From Thermococcus sp. MV5 (GTDB lineage Archaea; Methanobacteriota_B; Thermococci; Thermococcales; Thermococcaceae), in the NCBI RefSeq assembly GCF_012027425.1, contig NZ_SNUE01000003.1:62001-126000 (forward strand): a stretch of DNA of 64,000 nt, read 5' to 3'. Each line of letters begins with the position of its first letter. The first letter of the stretch is position 1. The translations under genes and the position numbers were made by a program. The notes beneath the pieces were generated by a model that was not told the origin of the DNA, did no database searches, and saw only the letters and a list, made by a program, of their open reading frames with translations. This document shows, piece by piece, positions 51,301 to 64,000 of this stretch.

Positions 51301-52507
51301 AAAGAATGGTAATCTTTTTGTTAAAAGAGAATTTCTCCGTGGTCTCTTTGCTGCAGATGGAACAAAACCTCATGCCGTTAAGTATAACTTCAATGGAATA
51401 AAACTTGAGATGAGGGCTACAAAGGAGAGTTTGGAAAGAGTAGTTGAGTTTTTTAATGATATCCTCGATCTGCTGAGGGAGTTTGAAGTTGATGGCAAGA
51501 TTTCAATCACGTCCTTTAAGGACAAGTTCTTAGTGAAGCTTGTTGTAATACCGAATGATGCTAACTATCTCAGCTTCCTAAGAAGAGTTGGTTATGCATA
51601 TGTTAAAGACACGTATGCAAGGCTTGTAGGGGAGTATTTAGCCATAAAACTCCACTACAAAAATGTTATACTCCCAACAATAGCTGAGAAGTCCATTGAA
51701 CTTGCAACAAGAACTAATCCAACGCAGGCTGCAAGAGTTCTAGGGTTAAAGAGAGATTTCATCGTGAACAGGCTTAACGGAGTCCCAATAAGGCTAACTA
51801 GGGATTTTATTAGTTTCGAGGATTTCATGAGGACACGGGTTTTTGGAGAATACATTGCTGAAAAAGTGGTGAAGATAGAAAACCTCGGGCATGTTGAGGT
51901 TTATGACATTACTTGTGCAAGTGATCACAGCTTTATATCTAATGGGCTTGTTAGTCACAATTGTAATTATTCTTCTAGGATAATAGAACCCATACAAAGC
52001 AGATGTGCCATTTTCAGATTCAGGCCTCTTAGTGATCAGGATGTGGCTAAAAGACTTAAGTACATAGCAGAAAATGAAGGATTAGAGCTCACTGAAGAAG
52101 GTCTTCAAGCCATACTCTATGTAGCTGAAGGAGACTTGAGAAGGGCTATAAATGTACTTCAAGCAGCTGCGGCTTTGGACGTAAAGATCACTGATGAAAA
52201 CGTTTTCTTAGTGGCAAGTAGAGCTCGTCCAGAGGATGTGAGGGAGATGATGCTTTTCGCTTTGGAAGGAAATTTCCTTAAAGCTAGGGACAAGCTAAGA
52301 GAAATTCTTCTTAAACAAGGATTGAGCGGAGAGGATGTTCTTATACAGATGCACAAAGAAGTGTTTAACCTTCCAATAAGTGAACCAAAGAAAGTGGCCC
52401 TCGCAGATAAAATTGGTGAATACAACTTTAGACTTGTTGAAGGTTCCAATGAAATGATCCAACTTGAAGCGTTGCTTGCTCAATTTACATTGCTTGGCAA
52501 GGATTAG
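48383..52507 (+). CDS. rfcS: Replication factor C small subunit with two inteins
   Basis: AAA+ clamp-loader subunit that opens PCNA rings with RfcL. The 1374 codons split into 330 extein residues (normal RfcS size) and two inteins of 436 and 608 residues. Extein motifs are Walker [11 protein letters not shown] (55-64), Walker [11 protein letters not shown] after the first intein, the SRC-type motif [10 protein letters not shown] after the second, and the collar domain at the end. The inteins interrupt ELNA|SDERG and ILS|CNYSS, both strictly conserved ATPase sites. ATG 48383 follows GGTGATCGCT. rfcL starts 10 bp downstream. Splicing is required for function. Confidence 0.97.
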   Translation: MVERVKEVKEVKILEKPWVEKYRPERLDDIVGQDHIVRRLKHYVKTGSMPHLLLAGPPGTGKTTSSLCLARELFGEAWRHNFLELNASVSKNTPILVRLNGKIMRTTFGELDKLFFNNEDGQVAYKDASNLEVLTVDENYKVRWARVSKIIRHRVPVILRIYLEGGGKLELTGNHSVMILTENGLEAVKATELKEGAFLLSFVANIDGYLERLNLESYSVRQTSRVKVFKKLDVNQELSYMLGLYAAEGAVGFKGNTSGQIIYTLGTHEEGLIEKVRNFADSLGVNIYENFTGSGFNRSRKSAYQIRVLNTQLAKLFADSFYDGNEKKAIKKRIPSFIYEIPIHDRIAFLEGLADGDGSGEWGSVVRISSASREMLIDIVWLARLSGIEASIFEREARLIWKGGMKWSKAELLPAELVIKLLGSIDNAIEGNWRYELRHQLYEGKKRVSKRTLKRVLEMINKDKLDQKGLKIFNFLGKLVHTDLHVLQIRKIEVVEYNDFVYDVSVPGNEMFIAGEIPILLHNSDERGINVIREKVKEFARTKPIGGVGFKIIFLDEADALTQDAQQALRRTMEMFSSNVRFILSCVTGDTKIYTPDEREIRIKDYLALYRDGIVKEVSNRVGRDTVIAAVTFNSRIVGQPVYRLTLESGRIIEATGDHRFLTPDGWRETCALKEGSEVLVKPMLEGTPYEIDPRPIIDLKEFYNFLNELELKKGKKRLGEAKRFSELVTKDKEKILARALELKAETEKGLTRREAEILEVIPKEGITRKELQAKVSLSRVRLNQLLKSLEEKGYVEREIRGKQQIIMKIRDGRSLRNTMDIRNVLEEEFGVKISYTTVKRLLRGELDGFAYHILKEVGEKWFVRYDEEKAGILARVVGFILGDGHLAKDDTRIWFNSSREELELLRQDLQALGLRPSEIIERKASSKIEGRKVEGNIAMLYVDSVGFYTLLQFWGLEKGNKTIKGYSVPQWIKNGNLFVKREFLRGLFAADGTKPHAVKYNFNGIKLEMRATKESLERVVEFFNDILDLLREFEVDGKISITSFKDKFLVKLVVIPNDANYLSFLRRVGYAYVKDTYARLVGEYLAIKLHYKNVILPTIAEKSIELATRTNPTQAARVLGLKRDFIVNRLNGVPIRLTRDFISFEDFMRTRVFGEYIAEKVVKIENLGHVEVYDITCASDHSFISNGLVSHNCNYSSRIIEPIQSRCAIFRFRPLSDQDVAKRLKYIAENEGLELTEEGLQAILYVAEGDLRRAINVLQAAAALDVKITDENVFLVASRARPEDVREMMLFALEGNFLKARDKLREILLKQGLSGEDVLIQMHKEVFNLPISEPKKVALADKIGEYNFRLVEGSNEMIQLEALLAQFTLLGKD
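48644..49951 (+). mobile_element. Intein 1 in RfcS (436 residues, LAGLIDADG endonuclease)
   Basis: Starts with Ser1 ([16 protein letters not shown]), has block [10 protein letters not shown], two dodecapeptide endonuclease motifs ([12 protein letters not shown] near residue 150 and [12 protein letters not shown] near 263) and ends [12 protein letters not shown] followed by extein Ser+1. Insertion is between Ala and Ser of the conserved LELNASDERG segment. All splicing residues (Ser1, block B His, penultimate His, Asn, Ser+1) are present, so splicing should work, and both acidic endonuclease motifs look intact. Confidence 0.95.
50138..51961 (+). mobile_element. Intein 2 in RfcS (608 residues, endonuclease plus winged-helix insert)
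   Basis: Starts with Cys1 ([16 protein letters not shown]), has block [10 protein letters not shown] and ends [14 protein letters not shown] followed by Cys+1. Endonuclease motifs are [14 protein letters not shown] (near residue 292) and [14 protein letters not shown] (near 400). Between splicing half and endonuclease lies an extra region of about 150 residues that contains a winged-helix-like segment ([40 protein letters not shown]). Insertion is at ILS|CNYSS. Its length is well above a typical 400-500-residue intein because of this insert. Confidence 0.95.
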
Positions 52508-52517
52508 GTGAGTGTAA

Positions 52518-53969
52518 ATGCTCCCGTGGACTGAGAAGTATAGACCAAAGAGGCTTGTGGATATTGTAAACCAAGATAAGGCCTTAGAAAAGATCAAGCC
52601 ATGGATTGAGCAATGGCTTCATGGGGTTCCTAAAAGGAAGGCTCTTATCTTGGCGGGCCCTCCGGGTAGTGGAAAAACTACTACAGTCTACGCCTTGGCA
52701 AATGAATACAAATTTGAGGTTATTGAACTTAATGCTAGCGATGACAGAACATTTGGGAAGATAGAGCGTTATTTAAACGCTGCTTATACAATGGATGTTT
52801 TTGGGAGGAGAAGAAAGCTTATCTTCTTAGATGAAGCGGATAACATAGAGCCGAGTGGTGCTAGAGAAATAGCCAAACTCATAACCAAGGCTCGCAATCC
52901 AATAATAATGTCCGCCAATAGATACTGGGAGGTCCCGATAGAAATAAGAAATAAGGCCGAAATCGTTGAATACAAGAGATTAACCCAGAGGGATATATTA
53001 AAGGCACTATTTAGAATAATTAAGGCAGAAGGTATCTTTGTTCCTAAAGAAGTCCTTCAGATGATTGCCAAAAGAGCTAGAGGTGACTTAAGAGCAGCTA
53101 TAAACGACCTCCAAACTGTTATAAGCGGGGGGATCGAAGATGCTGAGCTAATTTTAGCGTACAGGGATGTTGAAAAGTCCATCTTTGAGGCATTAGGGAC
53201 TATATTTGCAACTGACAACGCTAAAAGGGCCAAAATGGCCCTGATGAATCTTGATAACACTCCAGATGAAGTTCTTCTTTGGCTAGACGAGAATATTCCT
53301 TACGTATATTACAAACCGGAAGATATAGCAAAGGCCTATGATGCCCTTAGTAGGGCGGACATTTACCTAGGACGAGCTAAAAGGTCAGGAAGTTACGGGT
53401 TGTGGAAGTATGCTATGGATATGATGACTGCAGGGGTTGCAGTTGCAGGGGTAAAGAAAAAAGGATTCATGAGATTTTATCCTCCAAAAACCCTGAGGAT
53501 TCTTCGTGATACAAAAGAAGAACGTTCTATTAGGGATTCAATAGTAAGGAAAATAATGAGAGAAATGCATATGAGCAAACTTGAGGCCATTGAGACGATG
53601 CAGATATTTAAAGCAATATTTGCCAATAACCCTAATGTTGCTGCTCATATAGCTGTTTTCTTGGAATTAGGCGATAAAGAATTAGAGTTTCTAACCGAGG
53701 ATAAAGAGAAAGCAGCGAAGATTAAAGGGGCGACCCTCTCAATACACAGAAAGCTCAAAGAAGTAAAAACAGAGCTGGAAGCAAGAGTGGAAGAAGTAAT
53801 AAGGAAAGAAAAAGAAGAGAAAGCCGAAAAGATGGATAAAAAGAGCGAAAAAGAGGAGACCGTAGAGGTAGAAGATAAAAAGGAAGAAATAAAGCCAAAA
53901 GAGAAAAAAGAAGCAAAAGAGAAAAAGAAGGGTAAACAAGCAACTTTGTTTGAGTTTTTGAAAAAATAA
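52518..53969 (+). CDS. rfcL: Replication factor C large subunit
   Basis: Large clamp-loader subunit; one RfcL with four RfcS loads PCNA. The 483 residues show Walker [13 protein letters not shown] (about 45-56), Walker [12 protein letters not shown] (about 98-108), sensor 2 [12 protein letters not shown] and a Lys/Glu-rich tail (about residues 400-470) that ends with the PCNA-binding PIP box [21 protein letters not shown] precedes the ATG. No intein is present. The start lies 10 bp behind rfcS, so the two form an operon. Confidence 0.97.
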   Translation: MLPWTEKYRPKRLVDIVNQDKALEKIKPWIEQWLHGVPKRKALILAGPPGSGKTTTVYALANEYKFEVIELNASDDRTFGKIERYLNAAYTMDVFGRRRKLIFLDEADNIEPSGAREIAKLITKARNPIIMSANRYWEVPIEIRNKAEIVEYKRLTQRDILKALFRIIKAEGIFVPKEVLQMIAKRARGDLRAAINDLQTVISGGIEDAELILAYRDVEKSIFEALGTIFATDNAKRAKMALMNLDNTPDEVLLWLDENIPYVYYKPEDIAKAYDALSRADIYLGRAKRSGSYGLWKYAMDMMTAGVAVAGVKKKGFMRFYPPKTLRILRDTKEERSIRDSIVRKIMREMHMSKLEAIETMQIFKAIFANNPNVAAHIAVFLELGDKELEFLTEDKEKAAKIKGATLSIHRKLKEVKTELEARVEEVIRKEKEEKAEKMDKKSEKEETVEVEDKKEEIKPKEKKEAKEKKKGKQATLFEFLKK

Positions 53970-53980
53970 TCATTTTTATC

Positions 53981-55886
<1,906 letters not shown>

Positions 55887-55998
55887 TCTCCCCCCTCAAA
55901 TTGTAGGTTAAGTGTGATTTATATTAAAAACCTTTTTATTCATCGGATGACAAACTTTTTTGGCAACCATTAAGATTCACAGATTTATGGGGAGTATT

Positions 55999-56922
55999 TC
56001 ACTTCCAATATGGTTCTCTCATGAGAATAGCTTTCTTAAAGATTTCAATAAGCTCTTCATCGCTAGCACCCTCTCTTATTGGAGTTACTATGTCTACTAA
56101 ATCATCTTTCCTAAGGAGACATGTTTTTAAGTGGCCAGTTGATGTTAACCTTATCCTCGTGCAGTTTGCACAAAAAATGGTATTATGCATTGATCTAACT
56201 ATTTCAACTTCAGCTGTACCGTACTTTGTTGGTATGAAGTATTTTTTCCTTCTATGCATTCTTCTTTCCCTTGTTTCCATGGCGATCTTTTGGAATTCTT
56301 CCTCTAATGGTTTTAATGGATAAAAATATTTCTTAAAAAACCACGAGTTTTCCATCTCTCTAGGAACTTCGATTTCAATAAGCTGAAGAACAGCCTTATT
56401 TTGGGCAGCATAGTTTACCATATCCCAAATTTCATCGTCATTAAGCCCTTTCATAACAACCATATTTAGTTTAACGGGAGAGAAAAGCCTAACTGCCTTC
56501 TTTATTCCCTCGATCACCTGTGGGAGCACGTCAAAACCTGTGATCTCCTTATATTTGTTCCTATCTAATGTATCTAGACTTATATTTACCCTGTCAAGTC
56601 CTGCATCTTTTAAGGCTTCTCCCAGGATATTCATTGTTGTTCCATTTGTTGTCATTGAGAGATCGACAACATACGGTCTTATCCTTCTTACTATCTCAAC
56701 TATATCTTCTCTTACTGTTGGTTCCCCTCCAGTTAGTTTTACTTTTTTTACCCCCAGCTTTGAGGCTATTCTAACTATTCGTTCTATCTCCTCTGGACTC
56801 ATCTCTTGAAAGTTGAGTGTTTGCCCTTCTCTGTGACAGTAGAAGCAGTTCAAGTTACACTCATGAGTTAAAGAGATCCTAAGGTTCGTAACTGGCCTTC
56901 CAAAATGATCCACTAAGACCAT
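55999..56922 (-). CDS. moaA: GTP 3',8-cyclase (molybdenum/tungsten cofactor synthesis)
   Basis: Radical SAM enzyme that cyclises GTP in the first step of pterin cofactor synthesis, needed by tungsten/molybdenum enzymes such as the formate dehydrogenase-like protein in this window. The 307 residues show the SAM cluster motif [10 protein letters not shown] (Cys22, Cys26, Cys29), [13 protein letters not shown] and the C-terminal cluster in [19 protein letters not shown]. The C-terminus ends PYWK rather than the usual Gly-Gly tail. ATG 56922 follows GAGGGAAGCTC; the longer frame to 56979 has no ribosome site. Confidence 0.93.
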   Translation of the reverse strand: MVLVDHFGRPVTNLRISLTHECNLNCFYCHREGQTLNFQEMSPEEIERIVRIASKLGVKKVKLTGGEPTVREDIVEIVRRIRPYVVDLSMTTNGTTMNILGEALKDAGLDRVNISLDTLDRNKYKEITGFDVLPQVIEGIKKAVRLFSPVKLNMVVMKGLNDDEIWDMVNYAAQNKAVLQLIEIEVPREMENSWFFKKYFYPLKPLEEEFQKIAMETRERRMHRRKKYFIPTKYGTAEVEIVRSMHNTIFCANCTRIRLTSTGHLKTCLLRKDDLVDIVTPIREGASDEELIEIFKKAILMREPYWK

Positions 56923-57052
56923 GAGCTTCCCTCTAATTATTAAAGTATTTTGCTTTAAAAAAAGCTTTTGGATAAACATATTTGTTAAACCTGTTCCTTG
57001 GCGAAAAGTAAAAGAACGATGAGGGTGTATTATATTTTAGGGGGGAATCACA

Positions 57053-57811
57053 GTGGATGTAGAAAAAATTCGTGAAGTTGTTAAAAAAGCCGAGCTTCTC
57101 CATAAAGAATTTCAGAAAACTTTTCTAAGGGCTTATTCACTCTCTTCAAATTGGGACTTTGATGAGCTAAGGGGACTACTCTTAACCCTTCATGAAATAA
57201 TTGAGAAAAAATTTGACGTTGCGTCTGAGATAGTTAGCTTGTCTTCTTTAATTAGAGGTCGGTTTGAAGTTTTCGCAAAGGACCTTCAAAAAAATGAACA
57301 TCAGATGAAATTTCGTGTAGAAGAACTTCTTCCACTGGTTGAAAATCCTAAAATTAGTTTTAGTGAGAGAGCTAGGATAAATGCCTCACTTCAAAGACTT
57401 TTGCAGTTTTATAGGATTTATGATTACTCTATAACTCAAGCAATTCAAAAATTAACTGGGGAGATTGAGGGGCTTATATTTATAAGCGAAGAGAGAAAAC
57501 TACCACCGACCAATGTCTTGAATAAAATGCAAAAAATAGAGATGTTAGAAAATACAATTGATACCCTCATATCCTTTGTGTATTATCTGTATTGCCACCC
57601 TTCGTGGGTTCATAAAGTTGAAGAGGCTTTGAGAGACTGGCATTCCAAAGGTCTGTTGTGGGTCGAGGTGAGGAACGTAGAAAAAAATAGTGGTGTTGAG
57701 AGAACCCATGCCGCTAGAATCCTTGAAGGCTTAATGCTCATCGGCGTTGTAGAAAAACGGGAAAGAGGTGGTGAATATGTCTACAAACTCAGAGGTTTCG
57801 GTGAGGATTAG
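57053..57811 (+). CDS. Helical protein with C-terminal winged helix, function unknown
   Basis: A 252-residue, mostly alpha-helical protein. The first 140 residues are charged helices ([20 protein letters not shown] and following), and the last 70 look like a winged helix: [40 protein letters not shown]. It starts at GTG behind GGGGGGAATCACA. Its last 35 bp overlap the FAU-1 gene, so the two are coupled; FAU-1 binds AU-rich RNA, and a regulator or RNA-linked partner would fit, but that is inference. Confidence 0.7.
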   Translation: MDVEKIREVVKKAELLHKEFQKTFLRAYSLSSNWDFDELRGLLLTLHEIIEKKFDVASEIVSLSSLIRGRFEVFAKDLQKNEHQMKFRVEELLPLVENPKISFSERARINASLQRLLQFYRIYDYSITQAIQKLTGEIEGLIFISEERKLPPTNVLNKMQKIEMLENTIDTLISFVYYLYCHPSWVHKVEEALRDWHSKGLLWVEVRNVEKNSGVERTHAARILEGLMLIGVVEKRERGGEYVYKLRGFGED

Positions 57812-59192
57812 AGGAATATACAGTACTGCATTAACAAAACTGCTACTTGACGAAGGGTTTAAGATAAGCCAGCCAAGTCAAAGGATCGTCGAAAGGTTAA
57901 ACATTGAAAAAGCTTATGATGAGTTCGATGTAGATATTCAGGACAAAAGAGATTCCCATGGTATAGTTTTAGTTGGTACCAAAGTTGATGAAGTTAAAAA
58001 GGTTCTTGAAGAAAAATTTTTGGATGTTTTTTTCAGAAAGATGCCATATCAGTTGTATGGTATATACAAAGGAATGGTAGTTAAGAGAGACGACAGATAC
58101 GTCTATGTTGATATAGGAAGTGCCATTGGGACATTGCTAATTGAAGAATTCCCAGACGCTATGGAAGGAGACGAAGTGCTAGTTCAGGTAAAGAAAAACA
58201 ACTTGCTCCCACATTTAAGCGTCCTTCTCACTATCCCAGGAGATTATGCAGTTCTTATTCCAAAGCCAATTGGTACACAGAGACACGTTAAAATTTCTAG
58301 GAAAATTAGAGAGCAGAGTGAGCGGGAGAGACTTAGAATACTTGGATTAAGTGTGGATTTAGGGGAATGGGGAGTTCTATGGAGGACAGCTGCAGCGTAC
58401 AAAGATTGGAATTTATTACGAGATGAGCTTATTAAACTTTCAAAAATCGCTGAAAAGCTTAAAGATGCGGATAAATACTCAGCTCCAGCAAAAATCGTAG
58501 AAGGAAGAGATATATATGAAGTAGAATTTGGAGGAGCAGCTAAAGCAAAGCTTGACGATATCAGAAACACTGTGGTTCCCACAATAGAGGGTCATCATAA
58601 ATTCAAGGCCTATGACCCTGAGTTTGGGTTCGCAGTTGAGATAGGGGAAGGGATTCTAGCTAAAATGCCATCCCAGCGGAAAAAAGTTAGTGAAGGCTTT
58701 TTAGAGACATTATTTAATAAAAAAGGTCCAAAGTCTGGATGGCTTTTTAGATTCGAACATGTAAAGCCAGATGGCCAAATAATTAAGATTGGGCCAGGGG
58801 AAATTTTAGAGGTCTCATTAAACCCGATCAAACTTAAGGTTAAGCGGTATCTAAAGCCTGGTAGGTTCTATGATGGGTTAGATGTGCCGATAGAACACGG
58901 AGATTATGCAATAACAGAGATAGAAGATGGTAAATGGTGGTTCAAACACAGCTACTACGACAAAGAAGGGAATTTGAAAGGAGAATACTATAATATTTGT
59001 ACTCCAGTTGAGATTTATCCAGATAAAGCCCGGTATGTTGATCTAGAAGTTGATATTGTCAAGTGGCCTGATGGAAAGAAGGAGATAATTGATAAAGAAG
59101 AACTAAAGATGCACTATGAAGATGGAGTGATAAGCGAAAAGTTATACAAGGCCATATTGAGGCTTACTCAAGAATTGTTTGAGAAGATTTAG
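57777..59192 (+). CDS. FAU-1, AU-rich RNA-binding protein / ribonuclease of the RNase E/G type
   Basis: A 471-residue archaeal protein. The N-terminal part contains an S1-like/RNase E-type RNA-binding region ([52 protein letters not shown]), and the C-terminal part a DUF402 domain ([20 protein letters not shown] through [13 protein letters not shown]). Pyrococcus FAU-1 binds AU-rich RNA and has been linked to rRNA processing. ATG 57777 with GAGGTGGTG upstream gives the length expected. Its 3' end overlaps the converging radB by 29 bp. Confidence 0.92.
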   Translation: MSTNSEVSVRIRGIYSTALTKLLLDEGFKISQPSQRIVERLNIEKAYDEFDVDIQDKRDSHGIVLVGTKVDEVKKVLEEKFLDVFFRKMPYQLYGIYKGMVVKRDDRYVYVDIGSAIGTLLIEEFPDAMEGDEVLVQVKKNNLLPHLSVLLTIPGDYAVLIPKPIGTQRHVKISRKIREQSERERLRILGLSVDLGEWGVLWRTAAAYKDWNLLRDELIKLSKIAEKLKDADKYSAPAKIVEGRDIYEVEFGGAAKAKLDDIRNTVVPTIEGHHKFKAYDPEFGFAVEIGEGILAKMPSQRKKVSEGFLETLFNKKGPKSGWLFRFEHVKPDGQIIKIGPGEILEVSLNPIKLKVKRYLKPGRFYDGLDVPIEHGDYAITEIEDGKWWFKHSYYDKEGNLKGEYYNICTPVEIYPDKARYVDLEVDIVKWPDGKKEIIDKEELKMHYEDGVISEKLYKAILRLTQELFEKI

Positions 59193-59853
59193 TTTTTTCC
59201 ACGTCTTCTATTCCTTTATCTGTTATTTTAAAATATACAATCCCGCCCTCTGGTCTGAACCTGTGTCTCTCCAAGACAGCTATCCTCAACCCAGGTCTTA
59301 ATTTCTCTAAACGCACTATATCCTTACATTTGTATCCTAGGGTGTGTTCAGCTATCGGCTTTAACGTATTTTGTTTTGAGTCAAAATACACCTGGTTAGT
59401 TACGATAACCGCTAAATTGTATTTTCTTGATAACCATAGGAGCACTTGGAGTTGTTTTCCTAAATCTGCTGTTATAGCACTTTTGTTCTCTTCAACGCGA
59501 TAGTGGTTTGTTATTGAGTCGACAATAATCATGGAAAACGTTTCGTTAACAATTTTCTTAAGCCTTGATATGGTTTTTCTCTGCTCTTTGAAGTCAAATA
59601 TTTCAAATACCAGAAATCTTTGAAGAACCGTATTTGCATCCATACCTCGTGACTCAGCCATTTTGGCTAGCCTTTCTGGAGAAAACCCTCCTTCAGTATC
59701 AATATATGCTATCTTCCCCATATTTAAAAGCCCTACTTGCATTGCTAGTGTAGTCTTTCCAGTGGCAAATGGCCCATATATTTGTGTTAGAACTCCTTTA
59801 TCTATACCTCCTCCTAATAACTCGTCTAGGGCTTTACTGCCAGTGGTTAGCAT
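59164..59853 (-). CDS. radB: RadB recombinase paralogue
   Basis: Short RecA/RadA-like ATPase of Euryarchaeota that assists homologous recombination. The 229 residues lack the N-terminal DNA-binding domain of RadA and contain Walker [10 protein letters not shown] (27-35), [15 protein letters not shown] (about 48-62), Walker [14 protein letters not shown] and [10 protein letters not shown]. The MBL hydrolase gene lies 11 bp upstream on the same strand, so they may be co-transcribed. Confidence 0.95.
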   Translation of the reverse strand: MLTTGSKALDELLGGGIDKGVLTQIYGPFATGKTTLAMQVGLLNMGKIAYIDTEGGFSPERLAKMAESRGMDANTVLQRFLVFEIFDFKEQRKTISRLKKIVNETFSMIIVDSITNHYRVEENKSAITADLGKQLQVLLWLSRKYNLAVIVTNQVYFDSKQNTLKPIAEHTLGYKCKDIVRLEKLRPGLRIAVLERHRFRPEGGIVYFKITDKGIEDVEKTKSSQTILE

Positions 59854-59864
59854 TGTTCACACCG

Positions 59865-60503
59865 TTAAATCTCAAAAGGCTTGCCGATTTCCAAGACTTT
59901 CACTAGAGTCCAAACCCTTTTCTCTCGGAGTTCATTAATAAGTTTGTTTGGGTCAGCCTCACTATAGGCTCCATAATGCATGGGTATTGTGATCTTTGGC
60001 CGCATGATCTCTACAATATTTGCAGCTTCTCTCACATTTGCCGTCGATCTCCCACTTATTGGAACAAAAAGAACATCAACCTCTCCACGCAAGTTTTTGA
60101 AAATTGGAGTGTAATATGTATCCCCAGGATGGAAGATAGTTTTCTTTCCATTGGAAATAAGGTAACCAAGAGGATATTGGCTGGAGGGATGCTCAACGAA
60201 AATCGCTTTTACTCTCACATTGTTTTCTAATTCTATCTCTTCTCCTCCTCTTATTTCTCTCACTTTGGTGATTCCATCACTTATTGCCATTAAATAAACA
60301 GTTTTCGGTCCAATCACTGTAGCATCTCGGAGTCTTGCTAGGAGAGGAGTCTTTCCATAGTGGTCACTGTGCTCATGGGTTACTAGGATGTAGTCAACGC
60401 CGTCTATGGCATCATCATTTACATACTCATAAGGATCTATGAGGATTTTTACCCCTCTCATTTCAATCCAAAAGCACGCGTGTCCATACCAAATAATCTT
60501 CAT
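59865..60503 (-). CDS. Metal-dependent hydrolase of the beta-lactamase fold (UPF0173 type)
   Basis: A 212-residue zinc hydrolase. Ligands are visible in [23 protein letters not shown] (HxHxDH, about 42-55), GDTYYTP and [12 protein letters not shown]. These fit the UlaG/UPF0173 group, whose substrates are largely unknown. ATG 60503 has GGAGG 8 nt upstream. It precedes radB with an 11-bp gap. Confidence 0.92.
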   Translation of the reverse strand: MKIIWYGHACFWIEMRGVKILIDPYEYVNDDAIDGVDYILVTHEHSDHYGKTPLLARLRDATVIGPKTVYLMAISDGITKVREIRGGEEIELENNVRVKAIFVEHPSSQYPLGYLISNGKKTIFHPGDTYYTPIFKNLRGEVDVLFVPISGRSTANVREAANIVEIMRPKITIPMHYGAYSEADPNKLINELREKRVWTLVKVLEIGKPFEI

Positions 60504-60604
60504 AGGCGTAGCCTCCACGGATAATAGAGTGGAACTCCACTTAAATCTTTCCCATATAACGTTGGTTTTATAAAGGAGTTCTCATTATTTCGATTTGAAG
60601 CCAT

Positions 60605-60844
60605 ATGAAAGAGCTGGGAGTTAGAGGATCTTATTCAACATGGAAGTTTAAAGAAAAAAGAGGAGATGTTTGGAATATTTCAAGTAGGACTAAAGAGGAA
60701 ACTTACAATATAAACAAAAGGTTTGCTATTGGGAAAGTAAAACTTTCAAAGGTTCTTGGGGTCTTTTCACTTAATAAAAATAGGCTTGAAAATACCTTAA
60801 TCCGAGAGGAGTTCTCCATATGGGTTAATATTGGGGGGGTTTAA
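60605..60844 (+). CDS. Possible small protein, 79 residues
   Basis: An open frame starting MKELGVRGSYSTWKFKEKRG with a TATA-like GGTTTTATAAAGG about 33 nt upstream; no ribosome site is evident. Lys- and Asn-rich composition fits the genome, and its stop lies 3 bp before the TTG start of the DUF1614 gene, whose ribosome site GGGGGGG lies within it. I do not recognise it, and it could be a leader without coding function. Confidence 0.35.
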   Translation: MKELGVRGSYSTWKFKEKRGDVWNISSRTKEETYNINKRFAIGKVKLSKVLGVFSLNKNRLENTLIREEFSIWVNIGGV

Positions 60845-60846
60845 AA

Positions 60847-61545
60847 TTGAGAAGATATTTTTTCCTGCCTCTGACCTTACCGTTTTTAATTTTCCTGGTC
60901 TTGTTATTACCTTTGTTATTCATACTCTTTGCCAGTACAATAACTATTGCTTTCCAGAAGCTGGGACTTCCTTTACCTGTAGCGTTTACTTTATTCTGGG
61001 CAGCTTTGATAGGAAGTTTTGTGAATATTCCAATTACAGAAATAAGGAGTTATGGTCCAATCGTAAAGGTAGCGAAAGTATCTTTCTTTGGAATAACTTA
61101 TCCAGTTCCCTATATTGATTGGGGAGAGCAAAAAACTATGGTGAGTATAAATGTTGGGGGGGCATTAGTTCCAATCAGCGTGGTTCTTTATGAGTTTATT
61201 AGGTTGATAATTTTGAATGAGAACTCTCTTTTTGTAAGAACGCTGGTGGCAATTCTGATCTCTACTTTAATAAGCAAGGCATTTTCGAGACCAGTGAAAG
61301 GGTTAGGGATAGCGATACCCACTTTTATACCTCCATTAATAGCGGCATCGTTAGCTCTCCTGTTAGGTGGACCAAACAAACCTTTAGTAGCGTATGCTAG
61401 CGGAACTATGGGTGTTTTAATTGGAGCTGATCTTTTAAATTGGGGCAAACTTAAAGAATTGGGAGCTCCAATGGTTAGTATAGGAGGGGCTGGAACGTTT
61501 GATGGTATATTTTTAGCTGGTATTATAGCGGTTCTCTTAGTATGA
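60847..61545 (+). CDS. DUF1614 membrane protein
   Basis: A 232-residue protein with about seven hydrophobic segments and motifs seen in DUF1614: [20 protein letters not shown] (about 51-70), [19 protein letters not shown] (about 98-116), [17 protein letters not shown] and [21 protein letters not shown] at the end. Function unknown; the Gly/Asp-rich ends look like a transporter or channel. Start TTG 60847 behind GGGGGGG. Its end overlaps the frame before prs. Confidence 0.8.
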   Translation: MRRYFFLPLTLPFLIFLVLLLPLLFILFASTITIAFQKLGLPLPVAFTLFWAALIGSFVNIPITEIRSYGPIVKVAKVSFFGITYPVPYIDWGEQKTMVSINVGGALVPISVVLYEFIRLIILNENSLFVRTLVAILISTLISKAFSRPVKGLGIAIPTFIPPLIAASLALLLGGPNKPLVAYASGTMGVLIGADLLNWGKLKELGAPMVSIGGAGTFDGIFLAGIIAVLLV

Positions 61546-61592
61546 GAAAAGATATTAAATCTTGGGCGAAACCTTTCATGGAGGTGACAAGA

Positions 61593-62447
61593 ATGAAAGT
61601 AATTTTAGGTAGCGGGGCCTATCACCTGGCAGAGGAAATTAAGAACAAAGCTGAAAAGTTTGGGAAAACTGTTGCCGAGGTAGAAATAAAAACTTTCCCT
61701 GATGGGGAGAAGTATGTTAGAGTGCTTGAAGACGGCGAAGAAGCTTTAGTTGTGCAATCCACATTCAATCCTCAAAATGAGCATCTTATCGAGCTTTTGC
61801 TCCTAGGAGATGCGCTCAAAGAAAAAGGATTCAAGCATCTTAAAGCAGTTGTTCCCTACTTGGCATACTCCAGGCAGGACAGAGTAACTAAAGAAGGGGA
61901 GTCTATAAGTGTTAGGGCAATCATGAAGATGATTGGGCTTTATTATGATGAACTTTATGTGTTTGATCTCCACAATCCTAAAACACTGGAATTTTTCCCC
62001 GGCAAAGCTGTGAATTTAAGTCCTGCTAAGGCAATAGCCAAATACTTTAAAAATAAACTTGGTAACGGTTTAGTTCTTGCACCAGACAAGGGTGCACTAG
62101 AAAGAGCAAAGGCTGTTGCGGATATTTTAAGTTTGGACTTCAGTTATTTTGAAAAGAAACGCATATCCCCAACGGAAGTGCAAATGACACCTGTGGATGT
62201 AGACGTTAAAGGTAAGAACGTGCTTATAGTAGATGATATTATAAGCACTGGCGGAACCATGATAAAAGCTGCAAATATTCTCAGAAACATGGGAGCAGGT
62301 AAAATATTTGTTGTTGCCACACATGGAGTTTTTGCAGAGGGGGCCATTGAAAGAGTAAGCGCTGCTGTTGATGAACTTGCCGTTATAAACACAATTCCTA
62401 CACCAGTCTCGAAAATAAGCATTGTTGAAGACATTTTGGGGCTTTAA
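61593..62447 (+). CDS. prs: Ribose-phosphate pyrophosphokinase (PRPP synthetase)
   Basis: Makes PRPP from ribose 5-phosphate and ATP, the substrate of PurF in this window and of NAD, histidine and pyrimidine synthesis. The 284 residues, shorter than bacterial Prs as in archaea, show [29 protein letters not shown] (about 84-103), VFDLHNP (about 123-129), [12 protein letters not shown] and the PRPP loop [14 protein letters not shown] (about 209-222). ATG 61593 has GGAGGTGAC 4-5 nt upstream. Confidence 0.96.
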   Translation: MKVILGSGAYHLAEEIKNKAEKFGKTVAEVEIKTFPDGEKYVRVLEDGEEALVVQSTFNPQNEHLIELLLLGDALKEKGFKHLKAVVPYLAYSRQDRVTKEGESISVRAIMKMIGLYYDELYVFDLHNPKTLEFFPGKAVNLSPAKAIAKYFKNKLGNGLVLAPDKGALERAKAVADILSLDFSYFEKKRISPTEVQMTPVDVDVKGKNVLIVDDIISTGGTMIKAANILRNMGAGKIFVVATHGVFAEGAIERVSAAVDELAVINTIPTPVSKISIVEDILGL

Positions 62448-63058
62448 CTTTTTAATTTTGAAGTTTCAACTTTAGATTTCAGGTTGAACTTCTTATGAGA
62501 GCATAATCTAGCTTTAGTATATTTTGTGGTCCAATAGTACTGCTGGTCTGCGCTGATACTTCTCGACACTTCAGATAAGGATTAAGATTTTCCTCACACT
62601 GTTAGCGCCAATAACTATGTTCATTCAACCTAAAGTGGCTAATTCTATTAACACCATTTGCATGGTTGCAGTGGCTAAAGTTGCAAAAAATTTTACATTT
62701 ATTTGTTGAAAAGTGAAGATTTTTTGGAGTGTCTTTAACAGTCTCTTTTTTAAAGATCTCTCCACTGAAAGGTTTTGCAAAAATTTTTCATTGTGGGGGT
62801 CTCGGACTATAGGGTGGAGCGCCCGAATGAGGGTGCCCAAAGCCCAGGCATAAAACGGCGGCGTCGAGGGGAGTGGGTGCAAAGCACCCAACAATGAACC
62901 CCGCCCTCCAGCCTTGGGCACAGCAAAGTGCGCTCCCAAGGAAACCCGAAAGGGGACCCCTTGGGGGTAAGGCAGGCCCAACACCCCGACCAAACCCCGG
63001 ATGGGTTTTATGGTACTCCCTTCAAAAGGGAGTCCCACCGGCCGTACTCCTAATAGCA
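62448..63058 (+). promoter_or_regulatory. rRNA operon promoter region and 16S leader
   Basis: No protein gene is convincing in these 611 bp. The left part is AT-rich and contains TATA-like boxes (CTTTTTTAAAGATC about 62736; AAAATTTTTCA about 62778). At about 62797 the sequence becomes strongly GC-rich up to the 16S start, marking the transcribed leader. A hairpin ACTCCC/GGGAGT with loop TTCAAAA lies at 63015-63033, near the site where the 16S processing stem should form. The exact start of transcription is not visible. Confidence 0.7.

Positions 63059-64000
<942 letters not shown>

Noticed and set aside
56955-56985. AAACATATTTGTTAAA upstream of moaA as another pur-type operator
   Set aside because: The half-sites are 4 bp apart, not 6, so it does not fit the pattern despite the attractive link between moaA and formate dehydrogenase.

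Overview
The window is archaeal and almost certainly from an AT-rich Thermococcus (order Thermococcales). The 16S rRNA gene at the right end begins with the archaeal ATTCCGGTTGAT signature and is very GC-rich inside an AT-rich genome. Promoters have BRE/TATA boxes, ribosome binding sites read GGTGA, and several genes look leaderless. The gene content (archaeal LonB, HerA-Mre11-Rad50-NurA, RFC with inteins, ArcTGT, RadB, FAU-1, Dph2, C/D-box sRNAs) is that of a hyperthermophilic euryarchaeon. The species cannot be fixed from the sequence alone.

Region 1 (1-18.1 kb) starts with a truncated nadB and then holds a large de novo purine cluster in several divergent units: purL; purD-purP-purS-purQ; purK-purE; purT; purM; purC; purF. 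It also holds a molybdenum/tungsten formate dehydrogenase-like gene. purB and the IMP cyclohydrolase gene are not here; prs (PRPP synthetase) is at 61.6 kb. A palindrome of the form TTAACA-N6-TGTTAA sits just upstream of the TATA boxes of most of these promoters, including the formate dehydrogenase promoter. PurT and PurP both consume formate, so a purine regulon that includes formate metabolism is the main idea from this window. Between purQ and purL lies a mobile-element scar: a RelBE toxin-antitoxin pair between inverted IS200/IS605-like ends, a radical-SAM fragment and a tnpB pseudogene. An AAA+ ATPase gene with a striking tandem palindrome lies between purT and purM.

Region 2 (18.1-34.7 kb) is mixed: tRNA-Gln, an HD hydrolase/DUF434 pair, a lipoprotein followed by DUF432 and MscS, a METTL5-like methyltransferase, dph2, an intramembrane-protease-like gene coupled to a PadR regulator behind a perfect palindrome, hisS, a MarC protein, tRNA-Tyr, a Tfx regulator, LrgA/LrgB, RidA, DUF2666 and lonB. 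Three C/D-box sRNA candidates are here; two follow or overlap the stop codon of the upstream gene (hisS and DUF2666).

Region 3 (34.7-62.4 kb) is information processing: a glycosyltransferase, tgtA, the herA-mre11-rad50-nurA operon, a GNAT acetyltransferase with endA, kbl, the clamp-loader genes rfcS (two homing-endonuclease inteins) and rfcL, trm5, a DUF835 protein, moaA, a winged-helix protein coupled to FAU-1, radB, an MBL hydrolase, a DUF1614 membrane protein and prs.

Region 4 (62.4-64 kb) is a GC-rich leader and the first 942 nt of the 16S rRNA gene.
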